The notes beneath the pieces are model-generated. The model was not told where the DNA came from. It saw nothing but the letters and a program-made list of their open reading frames with translations, and did not search any database. Shown here one piece after another: positions 32,705-42,581 of a stretch of DNA of 64,000 nt. Location: contig JAQSXJ010000006.1 of assembly GCA_029256725.1 (NCBI GenBank), forward strand, positions 20,958-84,957. The letters are read 5' to 3'. The stretch comes from Anaerocolumna sp. Its GTDB lineage: Bacteria > Bacillota > Clostridia > Lachnospirales > Lachnospiraceae. Position 1 is the stretch's first letter; every line of letters begins with the position of its first letter. Both the position numbers and the translations under genes were made by a program.

Positions 32705-34882
32705 ATGAGCAGCATCCTAATCGTAGGAAGTTATGGTTCATTTACCAACGAACTGATCAATAAGTTTTATAAAGAAAATTGGAGAATTTATACATTAATT
32801 TGTAATAAAAAGCTTATAAAGCCTGCTCATGTGTTCGAACAATATGTGTTTAAATACGATAGTGACAGCGTAAGAACGCTTATTAACAGCAGCCGGCCGG
32901 ATGTCATCCTTTTTACAGGTGCTTATGACCCCTATTATAAATGGGAAGATGAGAGTGCTGTGGAAGACTCTTTAAACTATGTGACAGGGCTCAGTAACCT
33001 GTTAATGAGTGCTGCAATGCTTGGAACAAGACATTTCATATATATATCTTCAGAGAAAGTTTTTGAGGATGAATATATTATCGATATCAAGGAAGAGCTG
33101 CAAACTTCTCCCAACAGTGTTAAAGGGATGACAATATCTCAGGGAGAGAATCTGGCAATGCACTTTAACCAAACCACGCAAATGGAGGTAAGTGTAATAA
33201 GATTAGCTGGTATGTATGGAATACCTTCAGATCGTAAAGCCTGCAGGGACATTTACTCCGGGATGTGCCTGCAGGCGCTGGTCTTTGGACGCTTACAGGT
33301 AAATGCCAAGAGAGGTCTGTCAGCTTTGTTTGTAAAGGATGCAGTGGAAGGTCTGTATCTTTTGGCAAAGGCTCCTGAGAGAAAGCACAGGCTTTATCAT
33401 ATTTCTTCCTTAGAAGAAGTGACAGAGGATATTGTAGCAAAGCTGATACAAGAAAAGCTTTCAAACCAAATCGATATTGTTGATCAGACAGTGGGTCTTA
33501 AGAGCCGGCTTATACTATCAAATAGTAGATTTATCGAAGAATTCCCCCTGGAAATCAGGAACAGCTACAGGGAGGCAATTCCGCAGATTATCTCTTATAT
33601 GAACAGACACAAGAATCTGTTTTTTCATAGTGAGGAAAGATATCAGGGCAAGGGGTTAGGGCATCGCGTACTTAGAGTATTAAAAAAAGCTTTTCCTTTC
33701 TTGGAAAGCCTGGTATTTTTTATACCGTTTTTTATATTGAACAATCAAGCTGTTGGTAACGACTACTTTGGTGGGATTAATTTCTACTTGCTGTATGTAC
33801 TTTTATTTGCGGTGATTCATGGAAGACAGCAGGCTATTTTAGCTTCTCTGCTCAGTGTTATAGGTTATTGTTACCGACAGTTATATTCAACTTCCGGATT
33901 TTCCTTGTTAATAGATATAAATACTTACATCTGGATAGCGCAAATATTTGTTGTAGGGCTTACCGTAGGGCACCTAAAGGATAAATTTCGTGATATGGAA
34001 GCCGATAAAAATGAACAGATAGATTTTCTCTCAGAGCGGCTGAATGATATAACTGTAATTAATTCCAGCAATATAAAGATCAAGAACTATTATGCTGAAA
34101 AAATTATCAGCAGCACTGAAAGTATCGGACGTATTTATGATATAACTTCAAGACTTGATAAGGCCGCAACGGGAGAGGTGCTGTTTGCTGCTTTGGATAC
34201 ATTATCAGAAATCATGAATACACCAAATGTATCGATTTACCTGGTTTCAAACACCTCTTATTGCCGTCTTGCAACTGCCTCCAGTGAGAAAGCCCGTTCT
34301 CTTGGAAAATCAGTTTCCATGAGAACATATCATGTAATCTTTGATGTACTTAAAGAAAAGCAGGTGTATATTAATCGTACTTTGGACAGTAATCTGCCGA
34401 TGATGGCAAGTGCTTTATTTGATGAGAAGAGTAATATGAGAATTGTTATATTCCTTTGGGAGATTCCTTATGAGCAGATGACCTTATATCAGGCAAATCT
34501 ACTTACGATTGTCGGAGCATTGGTTTATTCAGTCGTAGTGCGGGATGCGGACTATCTGGATGCCCTGGCTTACCGCCGCTTTATATCGGATACTGCCATT
34601 TTGCAGGAGTCTGCTTACCATGAAATGTTGGAAATATATAGACATGCTGCCCAGAAAGGTTATGCTGAATTAAGCGAATTCTACGTCCAGGCAGAAAACA
34701 TGTCACTTAAAGAACTTAGTGATACAATTAAACCTCTGCTTAGAGAGACAGATTATATTGGTGCTATGGCAGATGGCAGTCTGGCAATCTTACTTACAAA
34801 TACGAATGAAGTAGAATCAGTTTATGTAAGAAAACGTCTGGAAGAGAAGAACATTAAAACATATTTGGAAAAGGAGCTATGA
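32705..34882 (+). CDS. pelD: PelD-type c-di-GMP receptor fused to an SDR-like domain
   Basis: The protein has 725 residues. Residues 1-300 form an SDR/epimerase-like domain (ILIVGSYGSFTNELI; HFIYISSEKVFEDE), but the usual YxxxK pair is not seen: the aligned segment reads KGMTISQGE. About four membrane segments follow (near 335-430), then a coiled coil, a GAF domain (near 500-615), and a degenerate GGDEF domain in which RETD at 680-683 is an intact c-di-GMP I-site and ADGSL (689-693) replaces GGDEF. This GAF plus dead-GGDEF layout is PelD, which binds c-di-GMP and activates Pel polysaccharide synthesis. It is first in the operon; PelE follows 7 bases later. RBS AGGAG is about 14 bases before the ATG. 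Confidence 0.85.
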   Translation: MSSILIVGSYGSFTNELINKFYKENWRIYTLICNKKLIKPAHVFEQYVFKYDSDSVRTLINSSRPDVILFTGAYDPYYKWEDESAVEDSLNYVTGLSNLLMSAAMLGTRHFIYISSEKVFEDEYIIDIKEELQTSPNSVKGMTISQGENLAMHFNQTTQMEVSVIRLAGMYGIPSDRKACRDIYSGMCLQALVFGRLQVNAKRGLSALFVKDAVEGLYLLAKAPERKHRLYHISSLEEVTEDIVAKLIQEKLSNQIDIVDQTVGLKSRLILSNSRFIEEFPLEIRNSYREAIPQIISYMNRHKNLFFHSEERYQGKGLGHRVLRVLKKAFPFLESLVFFIPFFILNNQAVGNDYFGGINFYLLYVLLFAVIHGRQQAILASLLSVIGYCYRQLYSTSGFSLLIDINTYIWIAQIFVVGLTVGHLKDKFRDMEADKNEQIDFLSERLNDITVINSSNIKIKNYYAEKIISSTESIGRIYDITSRLDKAATGEVLFAALDTLSEIMNTPNVSIYLVSNTSYCRLATASSEKARSLGKSVSMRTYHVIFDVLKEKQVYINRTLDSNLPMMASALFDEKSNMRIVIFLWEIPYEQMTLYQANLLTIVGALVYSVVVRDADYLDALAYRRFISDTAILQESAYHEMLEIYRHAAQKGYAELSEFYVQAENMSLKELSDTIKPLLRETDYIGAMADGSLAILLTNTNEVESVYVRKRLEEKNIKTYLEKEL

Positions 34883-34889
34883 GAATAGT

Positions 34890-35807
34890 ATGAATACAGC
34901 AGGACTTTGGCCTGTTCTGATAATCTTAATAGTGAACTCGTTCTTGGCGTTTATTGTTTTTGTCGCAGCGTTCTTTCAAAAGAAGGGACAGAAAAGCACT
35001 GCATTCATGTTATCCTGGTTTCTGTTTATTGTACCGCTTTTTGGGCTGTCGTATATATTGCTTGGTCAATTTATCAAATATTTAAACAGAAAGAAAAATG
35101 TAGACATGAGTGATATAAGTTTCAATCAAGACAGGGAGAAGTTAATATTACCGCCAGACAGTGAAACCGAGATGAATTACGTTCCAATACAGGATGCTAT
35201 GGCGGTCTCTGATACGGCAAGTCTTAGACGACTGCTTCTTGATACACTGAGAAACAATGCCAAGAAGACAGTTTCAAGTATAGCAGTTGCTATGAACAGC
35301 AGTGATACGGAAACCTCCCATTATGCGGCCTCTATTATATTGGATGCCCTGTCGGAATGTCGTTCCACAGCTCAGAATATGATTGATCAGATGCAGAAAC
35401 ACCCGGAAGATGTTGAAATGAATCTGCTTACCCTTGATTATATCCATGAAATTCTCAATATGAAGATTATGAATAATATCGAGCAAAAATCCTACATCTA
35501 TATCATGGACAATGTTGCAGAGAATCTTTTTACGCATAACCTCTGGTATATGACTGCCGCTCATTATCTGTGGATGACTGATTTTTTTATTTCTGTCAAA
35601 GATTATAATTTTGCGGATAAATGGGTTACAAGAGCCGGTAAATACAGGCCGGGGATGCTGGATACTTATAAGGCTTATTTACACCTGTATTTTGAACAGC
35701 AAAACAGAAAAGCATTCTTAAATTGCCTGGATGAATTAAGAGAGACAAGCATCATAGTGGATGAAGAAATTATGAACCTGTTCCGCTTGTATAGCGGAAA
35801 AAATTAA
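34890..35807 (+). CDS. pelE: PelE-like membrane protein with helical-repeat domain
   Basis: The protein has 305 residues. Two membrane segments (about 8-29 and 40-60) precede a cytoplasmic helical region (100-305) with TPR-like pairs (NFADKWVTRAGKYRPGMLDT, KAYLHLYFEQQNRKAFLNCL). In Pel systems PelE is a small two-helix membrane protein with TPRs that holds PelD, PelF and PelG together. Sequence similarity to the Pseudomonas form is too weak to see by eye; the call rests on layout and position between pelD and the pelA-like gene. AAGGAG lies inside the end of pelD. The next gene is 22 bases away. Confidence 0.7.
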   Translation: MNTAGLWPVLIILIVNSFLAFIVFVAAFFQKKGQKSTAFMLSWFLFIVPLFGLSYILLGQFIKYLNRKKNVDMSDISFNQDREKLILPPDSETEMNYVPIQDAMAVSDTASLRRLLLDTLRNNAKKTVSSIAVAMNSSDTETSHYAASIILDALSECRSTAQNMIDQMQKHPEDVEMNLLTLDYIHEILNMKIMNNIEQKSYIYIMDNVAENLFTHNLWYMTAAHYLWMTDFFISVKDYNFADKWVTRAGKYRPGMLDTYKAYLHLYFEQQNRKAFLNCLDELRETSIIVDEEIMNLFRLYSGKN

Positions 35808-35829
35808 TTAGGTAGAAAGAAAAGGGACA

Positions 35830-37716
35830 ATGGTTTCTAGGCGAAATTATTTTACGATATTTATATTGATGTTAATGGTATTTGGAATGTTCATGTTTGC
35901 CGGTGTATCTTCTAATATACTGTCAGATACCTCTATCAACCCTCAGGCAGGAGATAAGGTTGCTATCAATGCAAGAGATACCATAACTGCTGATTCCTTA
36001 AATATGGATTCTGTTAATACTGAATTGCCTAGAGAGGGTAGAACAGTCCTAGATACTGATAAGAAATTACATGTCTCTATTCTGTCAGGGGGTATTGAGG
36101 ATACTATATCCCAGGTGCTTATCCAGTGGTGTGTATATAATAAATATTTGTATAAGGTCTTTTATACATTACCGGATACCACTGAAATGACAGAGTACGA
36201 AGTGGTATTATTTGGCGACTATGAGATAACAAGCAGTGATACCAATACTTTATATTCTTATGCAGAAATGGGAAAGACCATGATATTTACAAGACTGCCT
36301 GACTACCGGCTGCTATCCTCTAATAGAAGACTGGCGGCTTTTTATGGTATCAAGAATAGTGTTTCTGAGACTGTTACAGCAGATGGAATCAAAATATTTC
36401 CTGATTTTATGATCAATAAGGAAAGGATTTATAGAAATGGCGATTATTTTGGCGAACTGGACGATACAGAAGTAAATATTCCGTATTATTCTCTGGCAGC
36501 AGGGTATGAGGTCTATTCTGTGGGGATTCTTAAGAATCAGCAGGAGCTTGCTATCAAAGATAAGGATTTACCGCCTCTGCTATGGCGGACAACAATCGGT
36601 AAATCCTTTGTCTGTGCAGTTAATTCTAATATCTTTGACGGAATGACAATGCTTGGGGTACTGACAGGTTTCATGGCTCATCAGGGAGATTATTATGTAT
36701 ATCCGGTTGTGAATGCACAGACCATATCATTGATTAGTTATCCGTACTTTTCCAATGAGAATCAAGAGACGATGCAGCAGCTGTACAGTAGAAATTCAGA
36801 AGGAGTTGCAAGAGATCTGCTATGGCCGAATGTTGTACAGATACTTAAGAACTATGGTGGTTCTTACAGCTTTTTCTCTGCCTCTCAATTAGATTATCTG
36901 GATGAGGTTGGACCCCAAAATGACTATATTGATTTTTATCTGCGTGAAATTGGTAAACTCCCGGGAAATATGGGACTTTCTCTGGGGCAGGTATCAGAAA
37001 GTGACAGAAAGGCTATAATGGCAGAAAATGAGGAATTCTACAAGAATAATCTTCCGGATTATATCTTTACTGCGCTTTACTTAGCTGACTTTAACAAAGA
37101 GGAATTAAAGGAAAGTCTTGAGAGTGATTTTTACAGGAATATTAGCCTGGTGATGTCTGATTATGCGGAGGGTGACAGTGTTTTAGAATTCTTAGAAGAA
37201 AATGTGCTCTCAGTTAAATTCAATCTGGAGGGTTATGAACATGAAACCATGGATGATCTGAGGATGAGCAGTATTGAAAATGTACTTGGTATGTGCAATA
37301 TGAAAGTAGATATGGCACGAGTCTTTTATCCGCAGGACAGTACGGATGAATGGAATAATCTGAGCTTGAAATGGTCAAAAGGAAATACTTATTTTAAAGA
37401 TTATACGACTTTTGATATGGTAACCATAGGCGAGATGGAAAACCGAGTCAGACGTTTTCTGGCATTGGATTATACTCTTGAATATAATCCAGATGATATC
37501 AGTATACAGATTGATCATTTTGATAAAGAGGCTTATTTTATAGTTCGTACAAACAACAGGCATATAGATTATGTTGAGAACGGAACAGCTATGGAGATAT
37601 CCGGTACAGCATACCTTATCAAAGCTGAGGCGGCTGATGTAACTATTCATATGATCGAAGAAAACGTGCTGAAAAAACCAAGAAACAATAAAACGATTCC
37701 CAGTAATCCGCAGTAA
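35830..37716 (+). CDS. DUF2194/PelA deacetylase-like extracytoplasmic protein
   Basis: The protein has 628 residues with an N-terminal membrane anchor (about 8-28, no cleavage site evident), so the bulk is outside the cell. The middle region (MTEYEVVLFGDYEITSSDTN; FFSASQLDYLDEVGPQNDYI) resembles DUF2194 proteins, distant relatives of polysaccharide deacetylases that take the PelA place in Gram-positive Pel clusters. I could not see a clear metal-binding Asp plus HxxxH pair, so deacetylase activity is uncertain and a structural role is possible. It is in the Pel operon between pelE and pelF. Confidence in location is high, in activity low. Confidence 0.6.
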   Translation: MVSRRNYFTIFILMLMVFGMFMFAGVSSNILSDTSINPQAGDKVAINARDTITADSLNMDSVNTELPREGRTVLDTDKKLHVSILSGGIEDTISQVLIQWCVYNKYLYKVFYTLPDTTEMTEYEVVLFGDYEITSSDTNTLYSYAEMGKTMIFTRLPDYRLLSSNRRLAAFYGIKNSVSETVTADGIKIFPDFMINKERIYRNGDYFGELDDTEVNIPYYSLAAGYEVYSVGILKNQQELAIKDKDLPPLLWRTTIGKSFVCAVNSNIFDGMTMLGVLTGFMAHQGDYYVYPVVNAQTISLISYPYFSNENQETMQQLYSRNSEGVARDLLWPNVVQILKNYGGSYSFFSASQLDYLDEVGPQNDYIDFYLREIGKLPGNMGLSLGQVSESDRKAIMAENEEFYKNNLPDYIFTALYLADFNKEELKESLESDFYRNISLVMSDYAEGDSVLEFLEENVLSVKFNLEGYEHETMDDLRMSSIENVLGMCNMKVDMARVFYPQDSTDEWNNLSLKWSKGNTYFKDYTTFDMVTIGEMENRVRRFLALDYTLEYNPDDISIQIDHFDKEAYFIVRTNNRHIDYVENGTAMEISGTAYLIKAEAADVTIHMIEENVLKKPRNNKTIPSNPQ

Positions 37717-37800
37717 AATAAATCAAATATTCATTAAGTGTTCAGTACCTTGCATTATAATCAAATAAAAATATTCATCAGAAAGGAGGCACAGGCAAAA

Positions 37801-39261
37801 GTGAAGGTGTGTTTGATAGCGGAAGGATGTTATCCTTATCTTGTTGGCGGTGTCTCCAGTTGGATTCACAGTATTATTAAATTATTTCCCAACATAGAAT
37901 TCAATCTTATAACAATTATAGCAGATCGAAGCATCAGCGGTAAATTTGCATATCAGCTGCCGGATAATTTGACAGAGGTTCACGAAGTTTATTTACAGGA
38001 TGTGGACTGGGTAGGTAAATATAATTATGGTAAGAAGCAAGTAAAACTTAAGAAAAAGGAAGAAGAGGCACTTAAAAGCCTGATTATTGGAAAAGACATT
38101 GACTGGATGACGGTTTTTAATATGTTCAACCGGAAGAATATTTCAATCAACCATTTGTTAATGAGTCCGCAGTTTCTGGAAATAACAAAGGAATATTATG
38201 CTCTTCGGTTTTCAGATATTACTTTTTCAGACTTTTTATGGACGATGCGCTCCATCTATCTCCCGTTATTTTTCGCTTTGAAATGCATGCCTCCCAAGGC
38301 CGATATTTATCATTGTGTGTCTACCGGATATGCAGGAATTATTGGCAGCAAGGCTTTGTCACTCTATTCGGGAGCCAGACTGCTGATCAGTGAACATGGA
38401 ATATATACCAGAGAACGAGAAGAAGAGATTATCAAGGCTAAATGGGTACAGGGAATCTATAAAACAATCTGGATAGAGCAGTTTCGCAAGATGTCCAAAT
38501 GTGCATATTATTTTGCAGATCTGGTCACTTCGCTCTTTGAACAGGCGCATTCCTTACAGATAGAGCTTGGCTGTCCTGAAGATAAGGCACTTATCACACC
38601 AAATGGAATTGAGGTAAAAAACTTCGAGAATATACCTTTAAAAGATTCAGATGACCCTTATATAAATGTAGGTGCCATCCTCCGTGTAACTCCTATAAAG
38701 GATGTCAAGACAATGATCAATGCATTCTACTATGCCCATGAAAAACAGCCAAGATTAAAATTGTGGATCATGGGACCGGATGACGAAGATGGAGAATATG
38801 CTGCTGACTGTCATGAATTAGTGAGAGCATTGAATGCAGAAAATATAGTATTTACGGGAAGTATTAAAACAACAGATTATATCGGTAAAATGGATATGAC
38901 CATTCTGACCAGTATCAGTGAAGGGCAGCCGCTGACTATTTTGGAAGGATTTGCAGCCAAAAAGCCCTGCATTGCAACCAATGTAGGTAACTGTCATGGC
39001 CTTATCTATGGTGAGAAGGATTCTTTTGGTGATGCAGGAATCGTTGTATCCATAATGAATATTTCAGAGATTACTGGTGCAATCCTAAAACTGGCCAATA
39101 ATCCTGAATTAGCAAAGAAAATGGGGCAAAATGGCTATGACCGTTTGATGGCTAAATATAGAAGTGTATATATGGAAGAAAACTACAAAAGAATATATAA
39201 GACTTTGTCTGAAATGAGCGATGTTGCCTATACAGAAGAGGTATTCGTTCTTCAAAGGTAA
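37801..39261 (+). CDS. pelF: PelF glycosyltransferase (GT4)
   Basis: The 486-residue product begins MKVCLIAEGCYPYLVGGVSS, the canonical PelF start. GTG 37801 was chosen, with AAAGGAGG about 12 bases upstream, over an in-frame GTG at 37738 that has no ribosome site. PelF is the cytosolic transferase that polymerises the Pel chain from UDP-hexosamines. ISEHGIYTREREEEI (near residue 200) and the GT4 nucleotide site TSISEGQPLTILEGFAAKKP with its E-x7-E pattern are both visible. It is the best-conserved Pel gene here and anchors the cluster identification. PelG follows 55 bases later. Confidence 0.93.
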   Translation: MKVCLIAEGCYPYLVGGVSSWIHSIIKLFPNIEFNLITIIADRSISGKFAYQLPDNLTEVHEVYLQDVDWVGKYNYGKKQVKLKKKEEEALKSLIIGKDIDWMTVFNMFNRKNISINHLLMSPQFLEITKEYYALRFSDITFSDFLWTMRSIYLPLFFALKCMPPKADIYHCVSTGYAGIIGSKALSLYSGARLLISEHGIYTREREEEIIKAKWVQGIYKTIWIEQFRKMSKCAYYFADLVTSLFEQAHSLQIELGCPEDKALITPNGIEVKNFENIPLKDSDDPYINVGAILRVTPIKDVKTMINAFYYAHEKQPRLKLWIMGPDDEDGEYAADCHELVRALNAENIVFTGSIKTTDYIGKMDMTILTSISEGQPLTILEGFAAKKPCIATNVGNCHGLIYGEKDSFGDAGIVVSIMNISEITGAILKLANNPELAKKMGQNGYDRLMAKYRSVYMEENYKRIYKTLSEMSDVAYTEEVFVLQR

Positions 39262-39316
39262 AAATTAAGCTATTATATAAATGTGATGAGTTTTTTGATA
39301 AAGAGGTAATTTGATT

Positions 39317-40768
39317 ATGGCAGGTATTGGTGTTCAGCTTAATAAAATATTTGATAAACATACACTGACGTCGTCGCTGTATGGCATTGGATTTAGTTTT
39401 GTCTATACGATTGCTCCGATGCTGGTAGTCATTGGCTGTCTATTTGCCATGTACAGAGTATTGGGCTTTGATGAGGTGGGATACCTGGAGAGAGAGACAT
39501 TTTCAACCAGTATTCTTTATATTTTTATTTTTTCACTGTTAACCTCAGCTCCTTTTAATTCTGTGCTTTCTAAATATCAGACTGACAGGATTTATGAGCA
39601 GAAGTATGAGGATATCAGACCATGCATTTATGTCGGAACCTTATCAAATCTGACATTGTCCTCCCTATTGGCAATACCGTTTTATATTTATGAAACGATT
39701 GTAGGTCAGGTTGAGGTATATTATGTATTTACCACTTTTATGGCCTATTTGGGATTAACGCTGACTTTTTCTACAATGGTATATAATTCAATCTTAAAGC
39801 AGTATAAAAAAATTACCCTTTATTTTGTCTGTTGTATGGTTCTTACATTTCTATTGTCTATAATATTTAGATTTTTACTTAAGTTCTCCATTGCTTACAG
39901 CATGTTGCTGGCTATAGCCATTGGGTTTTTGTTGATTGCTTCTCTGGAACTTTCCAATGTATTGAGGTATTTTCCGACTAACAGTCGAAATTATAGAGGT
40001 GTATTGCAGTATTACAGAAAGTTCTGGCAGCTTATTGCTTCAAACTTTTTATACACTCTGGGACTTTTTGTACACAATTTTGTATTTTGGACAACTCCCT
40101 CTAATTTGGTAGTGCGTAATACTTATATCTGCAATCAGTCCTATGATATGGCGTCCTGTCTTGCCATGTTTACAAATATATCTGCTAGTGTTCTATTTAT
40201 ATCCAGAGTCGAAATGCACTTTCATGACAGATATAAGGAATATACAGAGGCAGTTATCGGCGGTAAGTTAGACAGCATTGAAAAGGCTAAAAAGAGGATG
40301 TTCAGAGGACTTTCTTCGCAGTTACTGTCACTTACCCATATTCAGTTTATCGTATCGGTCATCGTATATTTAATCGCTATTGTAATACTTCCAATTATGG
40401 GATTTGCAGGTATGATTATGGAAATATATCCCCAGCTGGCTGTAGGTTATTTCATATCTTTTCTCATGTATTCAGAGCTTTTGTTCTTATATTATTTTGA
40501 TGATTTGAAAGGTGCTGTTCTTAATGGTGTTATCTTTGCTGGTGTTACCCTCATTGGTTCAGTTATAGCTACTAATTTATCTGCTCTATGGTATGGTGTT
40601 GGATTTACCACAGCGGCTTTTCTGGCTTTTACCTTTTCTTATTTCAGGTTGCGTTGGATTGAGAAGAACCTAGACAATCATGTTTTCTGTCGGGGTACAG
40701 TCTTAAGACAGGTATATGATGATATGCCAGATGCAGTTGTGTATAATGCTTATAAAAATGTAAAATAA
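39317..40768 (+). CDS. pelG: PelG polysaccharide transporter (MOP superfamily)
   Basis: The protein has 483 residues with about 12 membrane segments starting at YGIGFSFVYTIAPMLVVIGC. MAGIGVQLNKIFDKHTLTSS is the typical PelG N-terminus, and FFVLD-like loops are replaced by FDEVGYLERETFSTSILYIF, also characteristic. PelG with PelF, PelD and PelE forms the synthesis/export complex in the cytoplasmic membrane. ATG 39317 is preferred (AAGAGGT nine bases upstream) over TTG 39311. This ends the Pel core; 182 bases with no evident terminator separate it from the DUF2304 gene, so transcription may continue. Confidence 0.9.
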   Translation: MAGIGVQLNKIFDKHTLTSSLYGIGFSFVYTIAPMLVVIGCLFAMYRVLGFDEVGYLERETFSTSILYIFIFSLLTSAPFNSVLSKYQTDRIYEQKYEDIRPCIYVGTLSNLTLSSLLAIPFYIYETIVGQVEVYYVFTTFMAYLGLTLTFSTMVYNSILKQYKKITLYFVCCMVLTFLLSIIFRFLLKFSIAYSMLLAIAIGFLLIASLELSNVLRYFPTNSRNYRGVLQYYRKFWQLIASNFLYTLGLFVHNFVFWTTPSNLVVRNTYICNQSYDMASCLAMFTNISASVLFISRVEMHFHDRYKEYTEAVIGGKLDSIEKAKKRMFRGLSSQLLSLTHIQFIVSVIVYLIAIVILPIMGFAGMIMEIYPQLAVGYFISFLMYSELLFLYYFDDLKGAVLNGVIFAGVTLIGSVIATNLSALWYGVGFTTAAFLAFTFSYFRLRWIEKNLDNHVFCRGTVLRQVYDDMPDAVVYNAYKNVK

Positions 40769-40950
40769 ACATATTGTAACGATCGTTTCACGGCACTCAT
40801 AAAAATACGAGCATTTATCGGCTGTGAATAGTAACAATTGGGGCTCTATGTAATAATTAACCTGTAAATTGCCAAAGGTAATGTAAGAAAGCAAGAGTTA
40901 TAAAGAAGTAATAATATTCAAAAGCATAAGAAATACAACGGAGGAATCAT

Positions 40951-41358
40951 ATGTCAGTTTTACTACGGATTTTTATTTGTTTATCAGGTTTAGCGCTGAT
41001 TTATATGGCTAGAAAAGCCAATATTGTCCGCAAGATGACGGAGCGTCAAAGCCTATTCTGGATTGTCGGAGGATTAATTATAATTTTGTTTGGATTATTT
41101 CCTCAACTGGTTTATTTCATATCTGACAGTTTTTCAGTTGAATACCCGCCATCCATCATATTTGCAATTGCCATCATTCTTGCAACTTATGGAATATTCA
41201 GTTGTTACAGAACGAATGCAGAATTATCAGCAAGAGTTCAGGAACTTGCAATGCAGGTCTCACTGCTGAATGAGGAAAACAGCCATTTGAAGGATATACT
41301 GATGAAAGAGATTCCAGACCACAATGTAAAATCCAATACGGAGAATCATTCAGCATGA
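40951..41358 (+). CDS. DUF2304 membrane protein
   Basis: The protein has 135 residues with three membrane segments (about 2-20, 33-55, 66-88), then a short coiled coil (ELSARVQELAMQVSLLNEEN). KMTERQSLFWIVGGLIIILF is the DUF2304 hallmark. The family regularly accompanies polyprenol-phosphate glycosyltransferases such as the one at 42578, probably as a membrane partner. Its stop overlaps the next start (ATGA), which starts a chain of four translationally coupled genes. RBS GGAGG. Confidence 0.8.
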   Translation: MSVLLRIFICLSGLALIYMARKANIVRKMTERQSLFWIVGGLIIILFGLFPQLVYFISDSFSVEYPPSIIFAIAIILATYGIFSCYRTNAELSARVQELAMQVSLLNEENSHLKDILMKEIPDHNVKSNTENHSA

Positions 41359-42581
41359 AGAAAAAACTCTTGTTTGTCATTAATACCATGGGACGTGCCG
41401 GAGCTGAGACAGCTTTGATTGAGCTGCTAAAAAAGCTGGACTCCTTAAACGAGTATGAGTTATCCCTCTATGCAATTATTCCCTGTGGTGAACTGTTTGT
41501 GAGAGTACCAAAGAATGTACGAATCATTAATAAAGGTGTTAATACAAGCTCCTTGAACTCCTTAACCGGTCGGATAACAATTGCCAGGGAAGTACTATTC
41601 TCTTTTTTCTATAAATTTACCGGATTTAAGCTAGTTGGATATATGATAAAAAATATAAGAGAACAGAAAGCATCCGGCAGAAAGCTTCAATATGACAAGC
41701 TGCTCTGGAGACTTCTGGCAGACGGCAGGGCAGCCACAGCAGGAGAATATGATCTGGCAGTGGCTTATATTGAAGGTGCTGCTGCATATTATCTGGCAGA
41801 TAAGGTCAAAGCTAAGCATAAAGCTGCGTTTATTCACATTGATTACCAGAAAGCTGGATACACACCATTAATGGACCTGGATTGTTATAGCAGGATGGAT
41901 AATATATTTGTTGTATCAAATGAAGTGGGAGAAAAGTTCTGTAGTGTTTATCCTCAGCACAGAAAGAAAGTAAGACTATTTCGAAATCTGTTAGATCAAG
42001 ACGACATCCGTGAAAAGGCCGTTAACGGAGTAGGCTTTACCGATGGATTTAAAGGTATACGTCTGGTGACCGTTGGCCGGCTCCATTATCAGAAGGGTTA
42101 TGATATTGCCATTGAAGTATTAGCAAAACTTAGAAAAGATGGATACAATGTACGCTGGTATGTAATCGGAGAAGGAGCAGAAAGAAGAAATCTGGAGATG
42201 CTGACTAAGAAGTATGGTGTCGAGGAATACTTTATCCTGATGGGAGCCAGAGATAATCCATACCCATATATGAAACAGGCAGATCTCTACGTACATGCAA
42301 CCCGCTTTGAAGGAAAGAGTATTGCTATTGAAGAAGCGCAGATACTTGGAAAGACAATCGTAGCATCTGATTGTACCGGTAACAGAGAACAGATTGAATC
42401 GGGATATGATGGTATCCTGGTGGACTTGAGTGCAGAGAATCTGGTACGTGAACTTAAGAGAATTCTAAATGAACCTGAATTACAGAAAGAATATGCAGAG
42501 CATGTATTGGAGAAACAGCTAGATTATCCGGAGGATCTGGAATTCATGCTTGCGATAATCAACGAGGAGAAAACGGTATGA
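41355..42581 (+). CDS. GT4 family glycosyltransferase
   Basis: The protein has 408 residues of GT-B fold. The N-terminus KKLLFVINTMGRAGAETALI is the acceptor-side glycine loop. The donor site lies in LVTVGRLHYQKGYDIAIEVL and RFEGKSIAIEEAQILGKTIV, with the two Glu of the E-x7-E motif. The last third (YVHATRFEGK onward) is well conserved for retaining GT4 enzymes. No membrane segment; it probably works on the inner face of the membrane adding one sugar to a lipid-linked chain. Both ends overlap neighbours by ATGA. Donor and acceptor are unknown. Confidence 0.9.
   Translation: MKKKLLFVINTMGRAGAETALIELLKKLDSLNEYELSLYAIIPCGELFVRVPKNVRIINKGVNTSSLNSLTGRITIAREVLFSFFYKFTGFKLVGYMIKNIREQKASGRKLQYDKLLWRLLADGRAATAGEYDLAVAYIEGAAAYYLADKVKAKHKAAFIHIDYQKAGYTPLMDLDCYSRMDNIFVVSNEVGEKFCSVYPQHRKKVRLFRNLLDQDDIREKAVNGVGFTDGFKGIRLVTVGRLHYQKGYDIAIEVLAKLRKDGYNVRWYVIGEGAERRNLEMLTKKYGVEEYFILMGARDNPYPYMKQADLYVHATRFEGKSIAIEEAQILGKTIVASDCTGNREQIESGYDGILVDLSAENLVRELKRILNEPELQKEYAEHVLEKQLDYPEDLEFMLAIINEEKTV

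Noticed and set aside
37738..37800. Upstream GTG start for pelF
   Set aside because: No ribosome site, and the added residues do not resemble PelF; AAAGGAGG supports 37801.
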